Shown here one piece after another: positions 34,531 to 44,631 of a stretch of DNA of 64,000 bases. The stretch's first letter is position 1, and every line of letters starts with the position of its first letter. The position numbers and the translations under genes were made by a program. Source of the stretch: Bactericera cockerelli (lineage: Eukaryota; Arthropoda; Insecta; Hemiptera; Triozidae); contig CM044963.1 in assembly GCA_024516035.1 (NCBI GenBank), forward strand, positions 25,315,935-25,379,934, written 5' to 3'. The notes under the pieces were generated by a model, which saw only the letters and a program-made list of their open reading frames with translations, was not told the origin of the DNA and did no database searches.

Positions 34531-34939
34531 GATAAATTATGAACAATTCTTCTTCTTCTTGTTACGACGTCTCCGAACGAAGGTTGGCGATCATAATGGC
34601 AGTGTTTTCCCTTGATTGAAGTGTGATGTAAATTTCTGAAGATGTAAGACCCGTCCAACGCTTGATAACGTATATCCACATATTTCTTGGCTTTCCCTTG
34701 ATCTTGATCCTTCAATATCTCCTTGGATGATCAGCCTTAATAGAGCATACTTCTCGCATATTTCAGCATACTTCTAACAATATTATTTTTTTTTTTTTAA
34801 ACTTGAAAATATATACAAAAAAATACTCGTATAGAACATTATTAATTTTTATTTTCAACCATTTTGTAATCTGGGGCGTCGTTAATGTCTTAGACAATCT
34901 CTGCCACTTAACCACGTATACAAAACAATAAAAACATAT

Positions 34940-35203
34940 TTTTTTTTTTTTTAAGTGGGGTTTAACGTCGCTTTCAACTGCCATGGTCATATCACGACGG
35001 GGGTTTTACCCTCCATTCGCAGGAAACTCACAAACCTGCTACTCACATTGACCTCACCCAGCCTGAGTGGGGCCGGGAAAAGCCAGCGTCACGAGAATTA
35101 GAATTTGAATGGTCACCCATCCTAGTCTTAACCTCGCTGGATGTCGCTTAACTTCGGTGTTCTGAAGGGAACCGGTGTATTCAACATGCCATCGACGCTG
35201 GCT
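34940..35203 (-). mobile_element. 5S rRNA-derived SINE (family G), full length
   Basis: On the - strand it starts GCCAGCGTCGATGGCATGTT, continues 'gaatacaccggttc', 'caccgaagttaagcgaca', 'ggatgggtgacc' and closes the 5S-like part with GACGCTGGC. This is exactly complementary to the first nine bases GCCAGCGTC, so 5S helix I is intact but with changed base pairs. The body follows ('cggccccactcaggctggg', 'gcgaatggagggtaaaaccc', 'gcagttgaaagcgacgttaa') and a poly(A) tail. It has the order and internal-promoter positions of 5S-derived SINE3-type elements. Confidence 0.92.
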
Positions 35204-35312
35204 TATTTTTATTTTATTCATTCATTTAAATAAATGTCCTAATTAATAGCGAAGCACTACTTTTTACACATTAACTTTCAATAGTAAAACTTTCTTAGTT
35301 TATTCTAAGGGC

Positions 35313-35433
35313 CACATTATAAATAGAATTATACTTAATCTGAGTAGTCAGTATACCTTAAGCCGGGCTATAGTGCGCTGTGATTTGTTGAAACTCCGAC
35401 TTGAGAGCTTATTCAGCTGAGCTTAACTATAAT
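35313..35433. mobile_element. MITE (20,005 family), left part, split by BEL/Pao
   Basis: 'gccacattataaatagaatt' and 'gggctatagtgcgctgtgat' match the MITE at 20,005-20,145. Its last bases, 'cctgtttcata', resume at 43,282 after the LTR element and its target duplication. Confidence 0.75.
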
Positions 35434-35775
35434 TGTTAGGACCGACCATTATATATTTTTCCTACCGTCCTTCCTTTATTCAAAATCGATACATAACTCG
35501 CGAGCCGCCCGCGCATTCTATATTATTAATACGCGCGAGCCGCCATAGAATCTGGAGATCTGGAGAACTGACCTCTGCAACAGGTTCAACACCTACACCT
35601 AATCAGTCTGTCGTCTGTCATCATCGCCACCTCGTTATCGCCGAATCTACTTTGAAACTATCGTGAGTACGCTTAATCTATCTCTCAATCTATTATCTTT
35701 GTAAACGGTGACGATCGCGAGCAAAAGCTAACAATACAAAGGCTAAATTCTTGTCCTCTTAACACTGTCTCTACA
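35434..35775 (+). repeat. 5' LTR of BEL/Pao element
   Basis: 342 bp, TGTTAGGACC...ACTGTCTCTACA. Contains an inverted pair 'actcgcgagccgcccgcgca' / 'atacgcgcgagccgcc' around 35,496-35,541. It should hold the promoter and the start of the RNA; no clear TATA position is claimed. Confidence 0.97.
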
Positions 35776-37313
35776 TATTTTGGTCATTCGGTCGCGAATT
35801 GCATTTAATTAATTTGGTTTAATTAGTGAAATTTACCGGCTCTTTGGTTTTAGTTTGTGAGCTCAAGTTTTACCTTTGTTAAGTACCTCGTGATTTTATC
35901 GCTAATCGCTAATCATTTTTATCGTTATCTCTTGTGTTTTTGGATCTAATCTCTCATACAGTATTGTATCTTGGTAAGATCAAACCATTTTATCTCTCCT
36001 TTATCTCTCGTTATCTATCATTTTTACCTATTTATCAAATCTATCTAATCATCCAAAATTTTAATTTTGGTAGCTTGGGTCGGCCATTTCAAATCTAGTC
36101 ATAACGAGATTTGACTAGTTGTGATCTAGTAGGCGTCCCTTTTGTGAACTTCCATTTATCAGCTGTTAACATCGGCTGTTTAATATCAGCTGTTAATCTT
36201 ATCAGGTGTTATCTCTAACGAATTTCAAATCTAAACAAAACAAATCTGAAATTTCAAATTTTCAATTATTTGTTTTTCAACTGGGAAAATTTTAAAATTT
36301 TATTTTATGCAATCTTGATTAAGTTATCATTTTATTTGAATAATTACCTTAGTTTAAAAGGTCTTATTTAAATTTTGCATATTACTACTTGATTAATTGC
36401 TTATGTACACACTTATTTATTGATTATTGAGAATAATATCAACTGTCTCAATATTTCAAGTTATCAAATAAGCCATGATCTCTCAGCTTGAGAACCTATC
36501 TTAATAATAATGTAAGTACATCATAATTATTTTTTTATAATTTAACTTATAATCCAGTGGGACTTCACTGCCTTTAGTGAACCAGTTATTTTTATTTTAA
36601 AAGTTTTTTATAATTAAATATTTTTACACCTACCCATATTTATAATTTAAAGTAGTGTTCTTATCTATCATTTTATCAGTGCTTAATAAATTATCTAATT
36701 GAGCAATAATGTTTGCAACCACTTGCTAATATTATTGATTAAAGTTATTTTCAGTGTTTTTTCCCCAATTATTTTGAAATTTATTTTCTGTTTTTCATTA
36801 TCAGTAGTAACTTAAAATTTGACTTTACGTCAGTTTTACCATTGATTTATTTTCTTTTGAAATTTTTATTTTATGCACCTAATGTGCAATTTATGCTGTT
36901 TTATTAGAGTTTCAACAAATTTAAAGTGTTTTTTTTTTATCAATAATATAAAGTGTTTTTGTTTCTCTAAATAATTTAAATACTTTATAATTAAATTAAC
37001 TTGTGTTAATATCCTTTTTTTTCTTTTTGCAATCATTTAAAGTGTGTTTATACTTTTTTAATATTTTAAAAAATTGTGTTAAATATTTTTATCATTTTTT
37101 TTTTTTTCTCTCCACTTTTCAAGGGATAATCTCCTTAATGATTTAAATTGTGTTTATACCTTTTAAATATTTTAAAAATTGTGTTTAATATTTTTATCAT
37201 ATTTAAAAAATGATTATTGGTATTTTTGGCATAATTACTGAGTAAGTACCTAACTATCAAGATCACATTTTATTTTTTATTGATTTTGCCTTTACCTGTG
37301 AGCAAGTTGAAAC
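35776..37313 (+). other. BEL/Pao 5' leader
   Basis: Very AT-rich 1.5-kb leader between LTR and ORF, with tandem-like 'aaagtgtttttg' and 'aaattgtgttta' strings at 36,920-37,200. A candidate primer-binding site starting TGGTCATTCGGTCGCG lies 4-5 nt after the LTR (about 35,780-35,795). I cannot name the matching tRNA. No gene. Confidence 0.6.
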
Positions 37314-40300
37314 ATGGCTCCCACAGTGAAAGAGCAAGTGACAATTGCTATCAAGAATCGGAATAGATATTTTGAACGCATACAACGCTGTTTTGATTCA
37401 AGTAAAGATCCAACCAAAGTGAACGACTTCAAAGTTAGGGCAGCTAAAATTGATGATATTTTTAGTCTGTTTGAGCAAAGTATTGATATCATTGAAAAGT
37501 TAAATCTACAAGTTGATGCAGGTGATGAAGTTGAATGTACTAAAAGTTTAGAATCAGCTGAAGACCTTTATTACAGAATCAAAGCACATGAAAGCTCTCT
37601 AAAAGAACATGAAGACCCAGATCTGAATCAAACACTGTTAAACCCTCATCAAAATCAGCTACCCAAGATCAGACTACCAACCATCACTGTACCTATATTT
37701 AGTGGAGATGTTGCATCATTTCCTGCATGGCGCTCTCTCTACGATCAACTTATCCACAACAATGAGGAACTCTCGGACATACAGAAGTTTTCGTATCTCA
37801 AATCATATGTTCAGAGTTCTGCTGCCAGTTGTATTGAACACATACCATTTGTTGCAGGCAATTATCCTCTTGCGTATCAATCACTGATAACCCGTTTTGC
37901 TAAGAAGCGTATCTTAGCTAACGCATATTTATCAAAAATCATGAAGTTTCCAGCTCTCCAATCGGACAATATCAAATCATTGCGACACTTTCTAGATGTG
38001 TTTCATGTCAACGTAGAATCCATCAAAGGACTTCAGATCCAGGATTTAGGTGAGTTTATCCTGTTACAATTAGGCTTGCGTTCTTTGGATGAAAAAACCC
38101 GCCTAGAATTTGAGACTGATAAAATTGAGGTAAACTTTCCTACATTTGACAGTCTAGTAAAGTTTGTGCAACATAAATGTTCAATTTTGGAACTGACCAA
38201 TGATCAAGCAACATCAAGTTGCAAGTTACCACAATTAACAAATTGGAAAACTCTTGTCACTACTCAAGTTACAAATCAACCAAATATTAATTATTCTAGT
38301 TTTCCTAAAAACAAACCACCATCATCATCTTCTCAATTCACATGTTCTGTCTGCAACTCAGGTGAACATCGTATTGCATCATGTCCTAAATTTTTGAAAA
38401 TGGACACCTCTCAGCGTTTTAATCAGGTAAGAGCATTAAAATTATGTTTTGCTTGCCTCAGCTCTACTCATTCAAAATCAGATTGTCACTCTACCTACCA
38501 GTGTCGTGTATGTCGGAGCACCAACCATCACTCACTTCTCCACCAAATGGATACAGGAAGCAACGTGAATGCTGGAGCAACAACATCTGGTGGTAATATT
38601 CGTGAAAATCAACAATCATCATTTCCATCATCTCGTCAAAGAGGAGATCAATCTTTTACAGGATTGCTACCAACTTCTAGTCCATATGTGAATAGTACCA
38701 ATCAGCGTAACGTGTCAAGTGAACCTCAACCTACTCATCAGGTTTTGTTAGGCACAGCTACGATCGAAATCAAAGATGCCTTTGACCAGTGGCACTCTAT
38801 CAAATGTATCATAGATGCCGGGTCTCAGATATCTGTTATCTCTCAACGATTAGCTCAACTATTAAAACTCCCTATTAATTCTACTAGTATTCAAGTTTCA
38901 GGAGTTGGATCAGATCAGCCATTGAAAGCCAGAGGAGAATTATTGTGTGATGTCCGTCCTCATCCAGACACCAACATGTTAACAAAATCTATCTCTCTGA
39001 AAGTTGTCATCTTGCCCAAGATTGCTGGTGATCTTGCAGTCAAAGTTAGTTCAGAGGTATTAGAACAATTCTCTCATCTAAAGCTAGCTGATCTGTCATA
39101 CAAAACTTCTTATCCTATGAATTCATCCATCGACCTGCTCATTGGTGCTGAGTATTATGGTCAACGTATTGATATCTCATCATCCATGATAGTTGGTAAC
39201 CCTTCTGCCATTCCAACTGTGTTTGGATGGCTCTTAATTGGTAAAGCACAAGTATCATCATCAAAGGGAACATGTCATTCTCTTTTCATTACAGAAGATC
39301 CTCTAGCTGCTCAGTTACAGAAATTCTGGGAAATTGAAGAAGTTCCTGATTATCAACCCAAAGATCCAGAAGAAATTGCTTGTGAAGAGCATTTCTTAAC
39401 CACGCATCAGAGGGACCCCAGTGGCAGATATGTTCTGCGTCTGCCATTCAAAGGTCTGACCTCACCAGATCTAGGATCTAATCGAGACGTAGCTCTCACG
39501 CGTTTAACTTCTCTTGATAGGAAGTTAAACAAAAATCCAGAGTACAAAAAGATGTACGATGACAATTTAAAGTCATATCTCAAACCGGGTCATATGACTA
39601 TCGCTCAGGAACCATCTAACTATCTATTAGTACACCATGGTGTATACAAATCAACCTCATCTACCACTAAATTACGCGTAGTTTTTGATCCCAATATAAT
39701 GAGTGTCTCAGGTAAAAATCTCTCCAACAGTCTTATGGTGGGTCCCAAGTTACAGAAAGATATAAGTGACTTGCTCATACATTTCAGGTTAAACAATGTT
39801 GCAATGACCTGCGACATTGAGGCGATGTATCGGTGCATCTTGATACATCCTGAAGACCGGAAGTACCAGCACATTCTGTGGCATGGTGAAGACCCCAAGA
39901 CAATCACTGAGTACGAGTTGACCACAGTCACTTTTGGACTACCACCTAGCCCATATCAGGCGCAGCGAGTTTTGCAGCAGCTGGCATTGGATGAAGGCCA
40001 TCATTTTCCAAAGGCGGTTGAGATATTATACAACTATGTGTACGTAGATGATCTGGTAATGGGAGCAGCTTCAGTGGAAGACGCTCTCGATCTTAAAACT
40101 CAAATCATATCTCTATTATCAAAAGGCGGCTTTAAAGTAAGAAAGTGGGCCTCATCACATTCTGCTGTGTTAGTGGACATGGCAGAAGAACTGTGTGAAA
40201 AACCTTATCGGTTTTTGGAGGGAGGGGAAGAAGCTATAAAAGTCCTGGGGATACAGTGGTGTCCTACCAGAGATGTATTCTTCTATATGGTGAATGAAGA

Positions 40301-42617
40301 ACCTACCCCTTCTAATCTATCAAAACGTCAAGTTTTATCTTTTGTGGCGAAGATCTTTGACTGCAATGGCTATTTGAGCCCAGTCACTGTGTGGATGAAG
40401 ATCTTCTTACAGCAGTTGTGGCTGCAAACTAATCTCTCATGGGACACACCGTTGTCTCAATCAATGACCGAACAGTGGCAAACCTTTACAAATCAAGTAC
40501 CTTTGTTGAAGAACATTAAAATTCCACGTCATATCGAAAGTGGAAACACAAAATCCATAAGTCTCGTTGGATTTGGAGATGCTTCTGTGGCAGCTTATGC
40601 TTGTGTTGTCTATTTGCGCATTTGTTATCAGAATGATGAAGTGAAGACGTATCTCATCCGCGCTAAAAGCCGAGTGGCATCCCTCAAAGTACAAACAATT
40701 AATAGGCTAGAGCTAAATGCTGCGCTGTTACTTGTAAAGGTAATTAAATCACTTGGATTTTTATCTACAAGATTATCAATTGATCAAACTTATCTCTTTT
40801 CAGATAGTGCAGTGGTACTATCTTGGTTACAAACTCCGCCCTATCGTCTCAAGATTTATGTGGCGAATCGTATCACTCAAATTCTAGAATCATCAGAACC
40901 TGCTCAGTGGAGACATGTCACATCGGAAAATAATCCAGCTGATCCTGCCAGCAGAGGGTTGATGCCGAATCAGCTGATCAACAATGGACTTTGGTTTAGA
41001 GGACCATCATTTCTTAAAAAACCTCCGGAAACCTGGCCAAAGCCACTCACTACTGTGGAGGAACCAGTACCAGAGCTCAAACCTTCGGCGGCACTCCTCA
41101 TCAAGACAGAGGAAAATAGTCTGATGAAGACAGTGGAAAAGTTTTCATCTCTGACAAAACTTAAGCGAGTCATGGCTTTTGCCTTAAGATTCATCAATAA
41201 ATGTCGCAAACGCGAGTCATCTAAAAGCTCTGGTAATCTCTTGTTATCATTAACCGAACTGGATAGTTCATTGACCGTGATCATTAAATTGACCCAATCT
41301 CATCATATGAGTGAGGAAATCAAATCTCTGAAATCTGGACAAGTGTGTTCAAATCTACGCAATCTCTCTCCATTGCTCAATTCATCCGGGTTGCTTGCTG
41401 TGGGGGGGAGACTTCGTAATGCTCCAATACCTGAATCTGCCAAACATCCCATCTTGATCCCTGGAAAATCTCATCTGGCAACCTTGCTTGTGAGATATTA
41501 TCATTCTGTGACATTGCATGGTGGACCCAAAGTGGTTCAATCTTTGTTACAGCAACATTACTGGATAATTGGAGCAAGAAATCTCATCCGAAGACTAGTT
41601 TTCAAATGTATTGACTGCTTCAGAAAACGACCAACTCTCCGTCAACCAATGATGGCGGATCTTCCCGTATCACGATACAGTCAAGGACGACCGTTCTTGA
41701 ATGTGGGTATCGACTACGCGGGTCCCTTTACCTATAAAACAGGACCAAGGCGAAACTCTCCGCTGGCCAAATGTTGGTTTGCAGTGTTTGTGTGCATGTC
41801 CACAAAGTGCATCCATTTGGAATTGGTCAGTGAATTGTCAACGTCTGCATTTTTGGCCTGTTTGGATCGATTCTTGGGACGCCGTGGTCTACCGACCAAC
41901 ATCTTCAGCGATAATGGGACAAACTTCCAAGGTGCTGCGTCCCATCTCTCTGATGTACAATCTTTTCTGCGTTCAGCGGATACCACCATTCATCAGTTTC
42001 TTCAAACCAAAGAAATTCAGTGGAATTTCATACCCCCGAGTGCTCCAAACTTTGGAGGCTTATGGGAAGCAGGGGTTCGCAGTGTGAAGAAACATTTGAG
42101 TCATGTTCTTCAAAGACAAACATGGACCTTTGAAGAAATATCTACCTTTCTCGTGCGCATTGAAGCAATTCTGAACTCTCGACCGATCTGTTCGTTAAGT
42201 TCCAGTCCAGACGATGGCGTAAACATCCTGACGCCAGGACATTTCCTTATTGGAGCTCCCTTACTTTCTCGACCAGAGAGAGACATAGCCGAAGAATTCA
42301 TCCCACCGCTCAAACGTTGGCTTCTTGTCTCTCAAGCTACCCAGAGTTTCTGGAAACGCTGGAAGGCGGACTATCTAAACTCGTTGATTCAACGTAACAA
42401 GTGGACAACTACAACGGACAACATCAAACTTAACGATGTGGTACTTCTCCATATGCCACATTATCACCCTCAACAATGGCCTCTTGGTATTGTGACCAAG
42501 GTCATGCCTGGAGATGATCAAGTTGTTCGTGTTGTCACAGTGCGGACAGCTCATAGTGAGTTGACTCGCCCTGCATCAAAGCTTGCGGTGTTGCCTTTGG
42601 GTGACTCCCAAGAGTAA
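37314..42617 (+). CDS. BEL/Pao Gag-Pol polyprotein
   Basis: 1,767 residues with no stop or frameshift. Order: Gag-like DUF1759 region (about 115-280, core PTITVPIFSGD); two CCHC zinc knuckles (C-X2-C-X4-H-X4-C at about 344-357 and 378-391); aspartic protease (about 480-620, active site DAGSQ near 501); reverse transcriptase (about 760-1,000, YVDD catalytic box near 910); RNase H (about 1,080-1,230, first Asp in GFGDAS); integrase zinc finger (His-His-Cys-Cys, about 1,397-1,440); integrase core (catalytic Asp in VGIDYAG, Asp in SDNGTN, Glu in GLWEAG); and a C-terminal DUF5641 segment rich in HYHPQQWPLG-type motifs. All key catalytic residues are present. Length is standard for single-ORF BEL/Pao elements. 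The start is the first ATG after the leader, and the frame stays open to TAA at 42,615. Confidence 0.97.
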   Translation: MAPTVKEQVTIAIKNRNRYFERIQRCFDSSKDPTKVNDFKVRAAKIDDIFSLFEQSIDIIEKLNLQVDAGDEVECTKSLESAEDLYYRIKAHESSLKEHEDPDLNQTLLNPHQNQLPKIRLPTITVPIFSGDVASFPAWRSLYDQLIHNNEELSDIQKFSYLKSYVQSSAASCIEHIPFVAGNYPLAYQSLITRFAKKRILANAYLSKIMKFPALQSDNIKSLRHFLDVFHVNVESIKGLQIQDLGEFILLQLGLRSLDEKTRLEFETDKIEVNFPTFDSLVKFVQHKCSILELTNDQATSSCKLPQLTNWKTLVTTQVTNQPNINYSSFPKNKPPSSSSQFTCSVCNSGEHRIASCPKFLKMDTSQRFNQVRALKLCFACLSSTHSKSDCHSTYQCRVCRSTNHHSLLHQMDTGSNVNAGATTSGGNIRENQQSSFPSSRQRGDQSFTGLLPTSSPYVNSTNQRNVSSEPQPTHQVLLGTATIEIKDAFDQWHSIKCIIDAGSQISVISQRLAQLLKLPINSTSIQVSGVGSDQPLKARGELLCDVRPHPDTNMLTKSISLKVVILPKIAGDLAVKVSSEVLEQFSHLKLADLSYKTSYPMNSSIDLLIGAEYYGQRIDISSSMIVGNPSAIPTVFGWLLIGKAQVSSSKGTCHSLFITEDPLAAQLQKFWEIEEVPDYQPKDPEEIACEEHFLTTHQRDPSGRYVLRLPFKGLTSPDLGSNRDVALTRLTSLDRKLNKNPEYKKMYDDNLKSYLKPGHMTIAQEPSNYLLVHHGVYKSTSSTTKLRVVFDPNIMSVSGKNLSNSLMVGPKLQKDISDLLIHFRLNNVAMTCDIEAMYRCILIHPEDRKYQHILWHGEDPKTITEYELTTVTFGLPPSPYQAQRVLQQLALDEGHHFPKAVEILYNYVYVDDLVMGAASVEDALDLKTQIISLLSKGGFKVRKWASSHSAVLVDMAEELCEKPYRFLEGGEEAIKVLGIQWCPTRDVFFYMVNEEPTPSNLSKRQVLSFVAKIFDCNGYLSPVTVWMKIFLQQLWLQTNLSWDTPLSQSMTEQWQTFTNQVPLLKNIKIPRHIESGNTKSISLVGFGDASVAAYACVVYLRICYQNDEVKTYLIRAKSRVASLKVQTINRLELNAALLLVKVIKSLGFLSTRLSIDQTYLFSDSAVVLSWLQTPPYRLKIYVANRITQILESSEPAQWRHVTSENNPADPASRGLMPNQLINNGLWFRGPSFLKKPPETWPKPLTTVEEPVPELKPSAALLIKTEENSLMKTVEKFSSLTKLKRVMAFALRFINKCRKRESSKSSGNLLLSLTELDSSLTVIIKLTQSHHMSEEIKSLKSGQVCSNLRNLSPLLNSSGLLAVGGRLRNAPIPESAKHPILIPGKSHLATLLVRYYHSVTLHGGPKVVQSLLQQHYWIIGARNLIRRLVFKCIDCFRKRPTLRQPMMADLPVSRYSQGRPFLNVGIDYAGPFTYKTGPRRNSPLAKCWFAVFVCMSTKCIHLELVSELSTSAFLACLDRFLGRRGLPTNIFSDNGTNFQGAASHLSDVQSFLRSADTTIHQFLQTKEIQWNFIPPSAPNFGGLWEAGVRSVKKHLSHVLQRQTWTFEEISTFLVRIEAILNSRPICSLSSSPDDGVNILTPGHFLIGAPLLSRPERDIAEEFIPPLKRWLLVSQATQSFWKRWKADYLNSLIQRNKWTTTTDNIKLNDVVLLHMPHYHPQQWPLGIVTKVMPGDDQVVRVVTVRTAHSELTRPASKLAVLPLGDSQE

Positions 42618-42934
42618 TCCAGCCCTCTTATTGAGTGCTTTTGTAAATATGTTATGATCTTTTGAACTTAATGTTCCATTTAATCAATTTTTTTTTGGTG
42701 TTGGTTTTTTGTTACTTATCTTTTATCAAGCTAGAATCTTACCTGAGAGATCTTTAGTATGAAACTCTTTAAACAATTATTAAATCTGTGTACATAATCT
42801 AGTATACTTTAGTGTAATCATTATTAAAAAGGTATTTCCCTTTTTTCTCCCTTTTTTTTTTCTTACCTGATTATTATTACCAAGGTAGAACACTGTATCT
42901 GGGAGAAAATAGTATCCTATTTTGTGAGGGGGTA
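42618..42934 (+). other. BEL/Pao 3' leader and polypurine tract
   Basis: AT-rich untranslated stretch. The purine tract GTGAGGGGG at about 42,923-42,931 is followed by TA and the LTR, and is the likely second-strand primer. Confidence 0.75.
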
Positions 42935-43276
42935 TGTTAGGACCGACCATTATATATTTTTCCTACCGTCCTTCCTTTATTCAAAATCGATACATAACTC
43001 GCGAGCCGCCCGCGCATTCTATATTATTAATACGCGCGAGCCGCCATAGAATCTGGAGATCTGGAGAACTGACCTCTGCAACAGGTTCAACACCTACACC
43101 TAATCAGTCTGTCGTCTGTCATCATCGCCACCTCGTTATCGCCGAATCTACTTTGAAACTATCGTGAGTACGCTTAATCTATCTCTCAATCTATTATCTT
43201 TGTAAACGGTGACGATCGCGAGCAAAAGCTAACAATACAAAGGCTAAATTCTTGTCCTCTTAACACTGTCTCTACA
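42935..43276 (+). repeat. 3' LTR of BEL/Pao element
   Basis: 342 bp with no difference seen from the 5' LTR. Followed by the target repeat ATAAT and the remainder of the split MITE ('cctgtttcatagaa'). Confidence 0.97.
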
Positions 43277-43299
43277 ATAATCCTGTTTCATAGAATAGA

Positions 43300-43962
43300 A
43301 ATTACCTTGTTTATACTGCCGAGGTGAGACTAAAAAGTCCCTTTATTCCAGCAGTCTAAACAAGGTCTTGTTAATGTGGCTCCAAGAGTTAGGTGGTGGA
43401 AATTGCTTTGAAAATTAACCTCACCTGCTTATTACTTTCCACTAAAGAGTATTCAAATGAAAGTTATCACATTTTTGTGTTTTTCACTATCGTGATGTCA
43501 CAACTACCTACTCAAACTTGATTAATAATTTTTTTGCCCATCTTGAGTTTCGAACCACCGACCACCAGGCTACGAGTCCGCCGCCTTATCGATACTGTCT
43601 GTCCCGGTAGCTGAGTGGTAAAGGCGGCACTCTGTGAATCCAGAGAATCCAGATGTCGTGGGTTCGAAACCCTGCCGGGACATGACAAGTTATCCTCCCA
43701 TTTGGGATTTTTACCACATAATAATATGTCTTGGGCTTACTGCTGGAATAATGGGACTTTAACAGTCTTAATCGGGCAGTATAAATAAGGCGATATTATT
43801 ATTATTATATTATTATTATAAAGAGAATTCAAATGAAAGTTATCACATTTTTGTGTTTTTCACTATCGTGATGTCACAACTACTCGATTAATAATTTTTT
43901 TGTCCATCTTGAGTTTCGAACCACCGACCACCAGGCTACGAGTCTGCCGCCTTATCGATACT
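43300..43962. mobile_element. SINE cluster: C, D, B(-), C(+), B(-)
   Basis: 43,300-43,350 is a C tail-like piece. 43,360-43,450 is a D body fragment. 43,456-43,597 is an inverted B. 43,597-43,815 is a full-length + C ('tgtcccggtagctgagtggt', box B 'gtgggttcgaaaccc', 'cctcccatttgggattttta', ATT tail). 43,836-43,962 is another inverted B. The two B copies share 'tttcgaaccaccgaccacca' and their flanks ('aaagagtattcaaatgaaag' / 'aaagagaattcaaatgaaag'). One of them therefore probably arose by local duplication around the C insertion. Confidence 0.8.
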
Positions 43963-43989
43963 ATCATTTGTTATTCTTTCGGTCTACAG

Positions 43990-44111
43990 GGGGTCTCATT
44001 CCGAAGTCTCTGTACATGAGTGATGCGGACTGGGAGAAAGGTATCCATGCCATGACGGAGGACACCGTGTATCACTCCACCAGCATCAGTCGGAACCACC
44101 CTGTACATGAA
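43990..44111 (+). CDS. retm: retm/SEC14L1-like, CRAL-TRIO/GOLD junction exon
   Basis: 122 nt to the first donor, phase 1 to 0, after acceptor 'tcggtctacag'. The peptide GLIPKSLYMSDADWEKGIHA is followed by TEDTVYHSTS and ends RNHPVHE. GG-(V/I)PKSLY is the conserved post-CRAL-TRIO string of the family. Spliced to 45,454 it gives HPVHEVILNIDSP, the first strand of the GOLD domain. Its end is the first unit of the 30-bp array at 44,092-44,631, which offers 17 further in-frame donors. The last possible exon end is 44,621 (632 nt), adding up to 170 residues of a 10-residue repeat. Confidence 0.95.
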
Positions 44112-44631
44112 GTAAGTCTAGGGAACCACCCTGTACATGAAGTAAGTCTAGGGAACCACCCTGTACATGAAGTAAGTCTAGGGAACCACCCTGTACATGA
44201 AGTAAGTCTAGGGAACCACCCTGTACATGAAGTAAGTCTAGGGAACCACCCTGTACATGAAGTAAGTCTAGGGAACCACCCTGTACATGAAGTAAGTCTA
44301 GGGAACCACCCTGTACATGAAGTAAGTCTAGGGAACCACCCTGTACATGAAGTAAGTCTAGGGAACCACCCTGTACATGAAGTAAGTCTAGGGAACCACC
44401 CTGTACATGAAGTAAGTCTAGGGAACCACCCTGTACATGAAGTAAGTCTAGGGAACCACCCTGTACATGAAGTAAGTCTAGGGAACCACCCTGTACATGA
44501 AGTAAGTCTAGGGAACCACCCTGTACATGAAGTAAGTCTAGGGAACCACCCTGTACATGAAGTAAGTCTAGGGAACCACCCTGTACATGAAGTAAGTCTA
44601 GGGAACCACCCTGTACATGAAGTAAGTCTAG
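44092..44631 (+). repeat. 18-copy, 30-bp minisatellite of a 5' splice site
   Basis: The unit is GGAACCACCCTGTACATGAA (exon end) plus GTAAGTCTAG (intron start). I count 18 copies with no visible difference, donors falling every 30 nt from 44,111/44,112 to 44,621/44,622. Since 30 is a multiple of three and the unit has no stop, use of donor k adds (k-1) copies of VSLGNHPVHE between the CRAL-TRIO and GOLD domains without shifting frame. The opposite strand is also open, as an artefact. Confidence 0.98.

Larger units (their letters stand above)
35434..43276 (+). mobile_element. intact BEL/Pao LTR retrotransposon
   Basis: A 7,843-bp element with two 342-bp LTRs (35,434-35,775 and 42,935-43,276) that look identical base for base, starting TGTTAGG and ending TCTACA. 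The 5-bp target duplication ATAAT is at 35,429-35,433 and 43,277-43,281. One uninterrupted 1,767-codon frame holds all gag and pol domains. A purine tract GTGAGGGGG precedes the 3' LTR. The element lies in + orientation inside a retm intron and inside a MITE. Identical LTRs and an intact frame point to a young insertion that may be functional. Confidence 0.97.

Noticed and set aside
34940..35203. A functional 5S rRNA gene
   Set aside because: The 5S-like part is diverged inside, has no Pol III T-run terminator at its end, and runs into a repeated body with poly(A), so it is a SINE head.
35433..35666. 77-codon frame in each LTR
   Set aside because: Lies inside the LTR, partly palindromic, with no known protein; BEL/Pao elements encode their proteins in the single internal frame.
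44092..44631. CRISPR array
   Set aside because: Units are directly adjacent with no spacers, in an insect gene; it is a minisatellite. The degenerate arrays at 24.8-27.4 kb also lack unique spacers.
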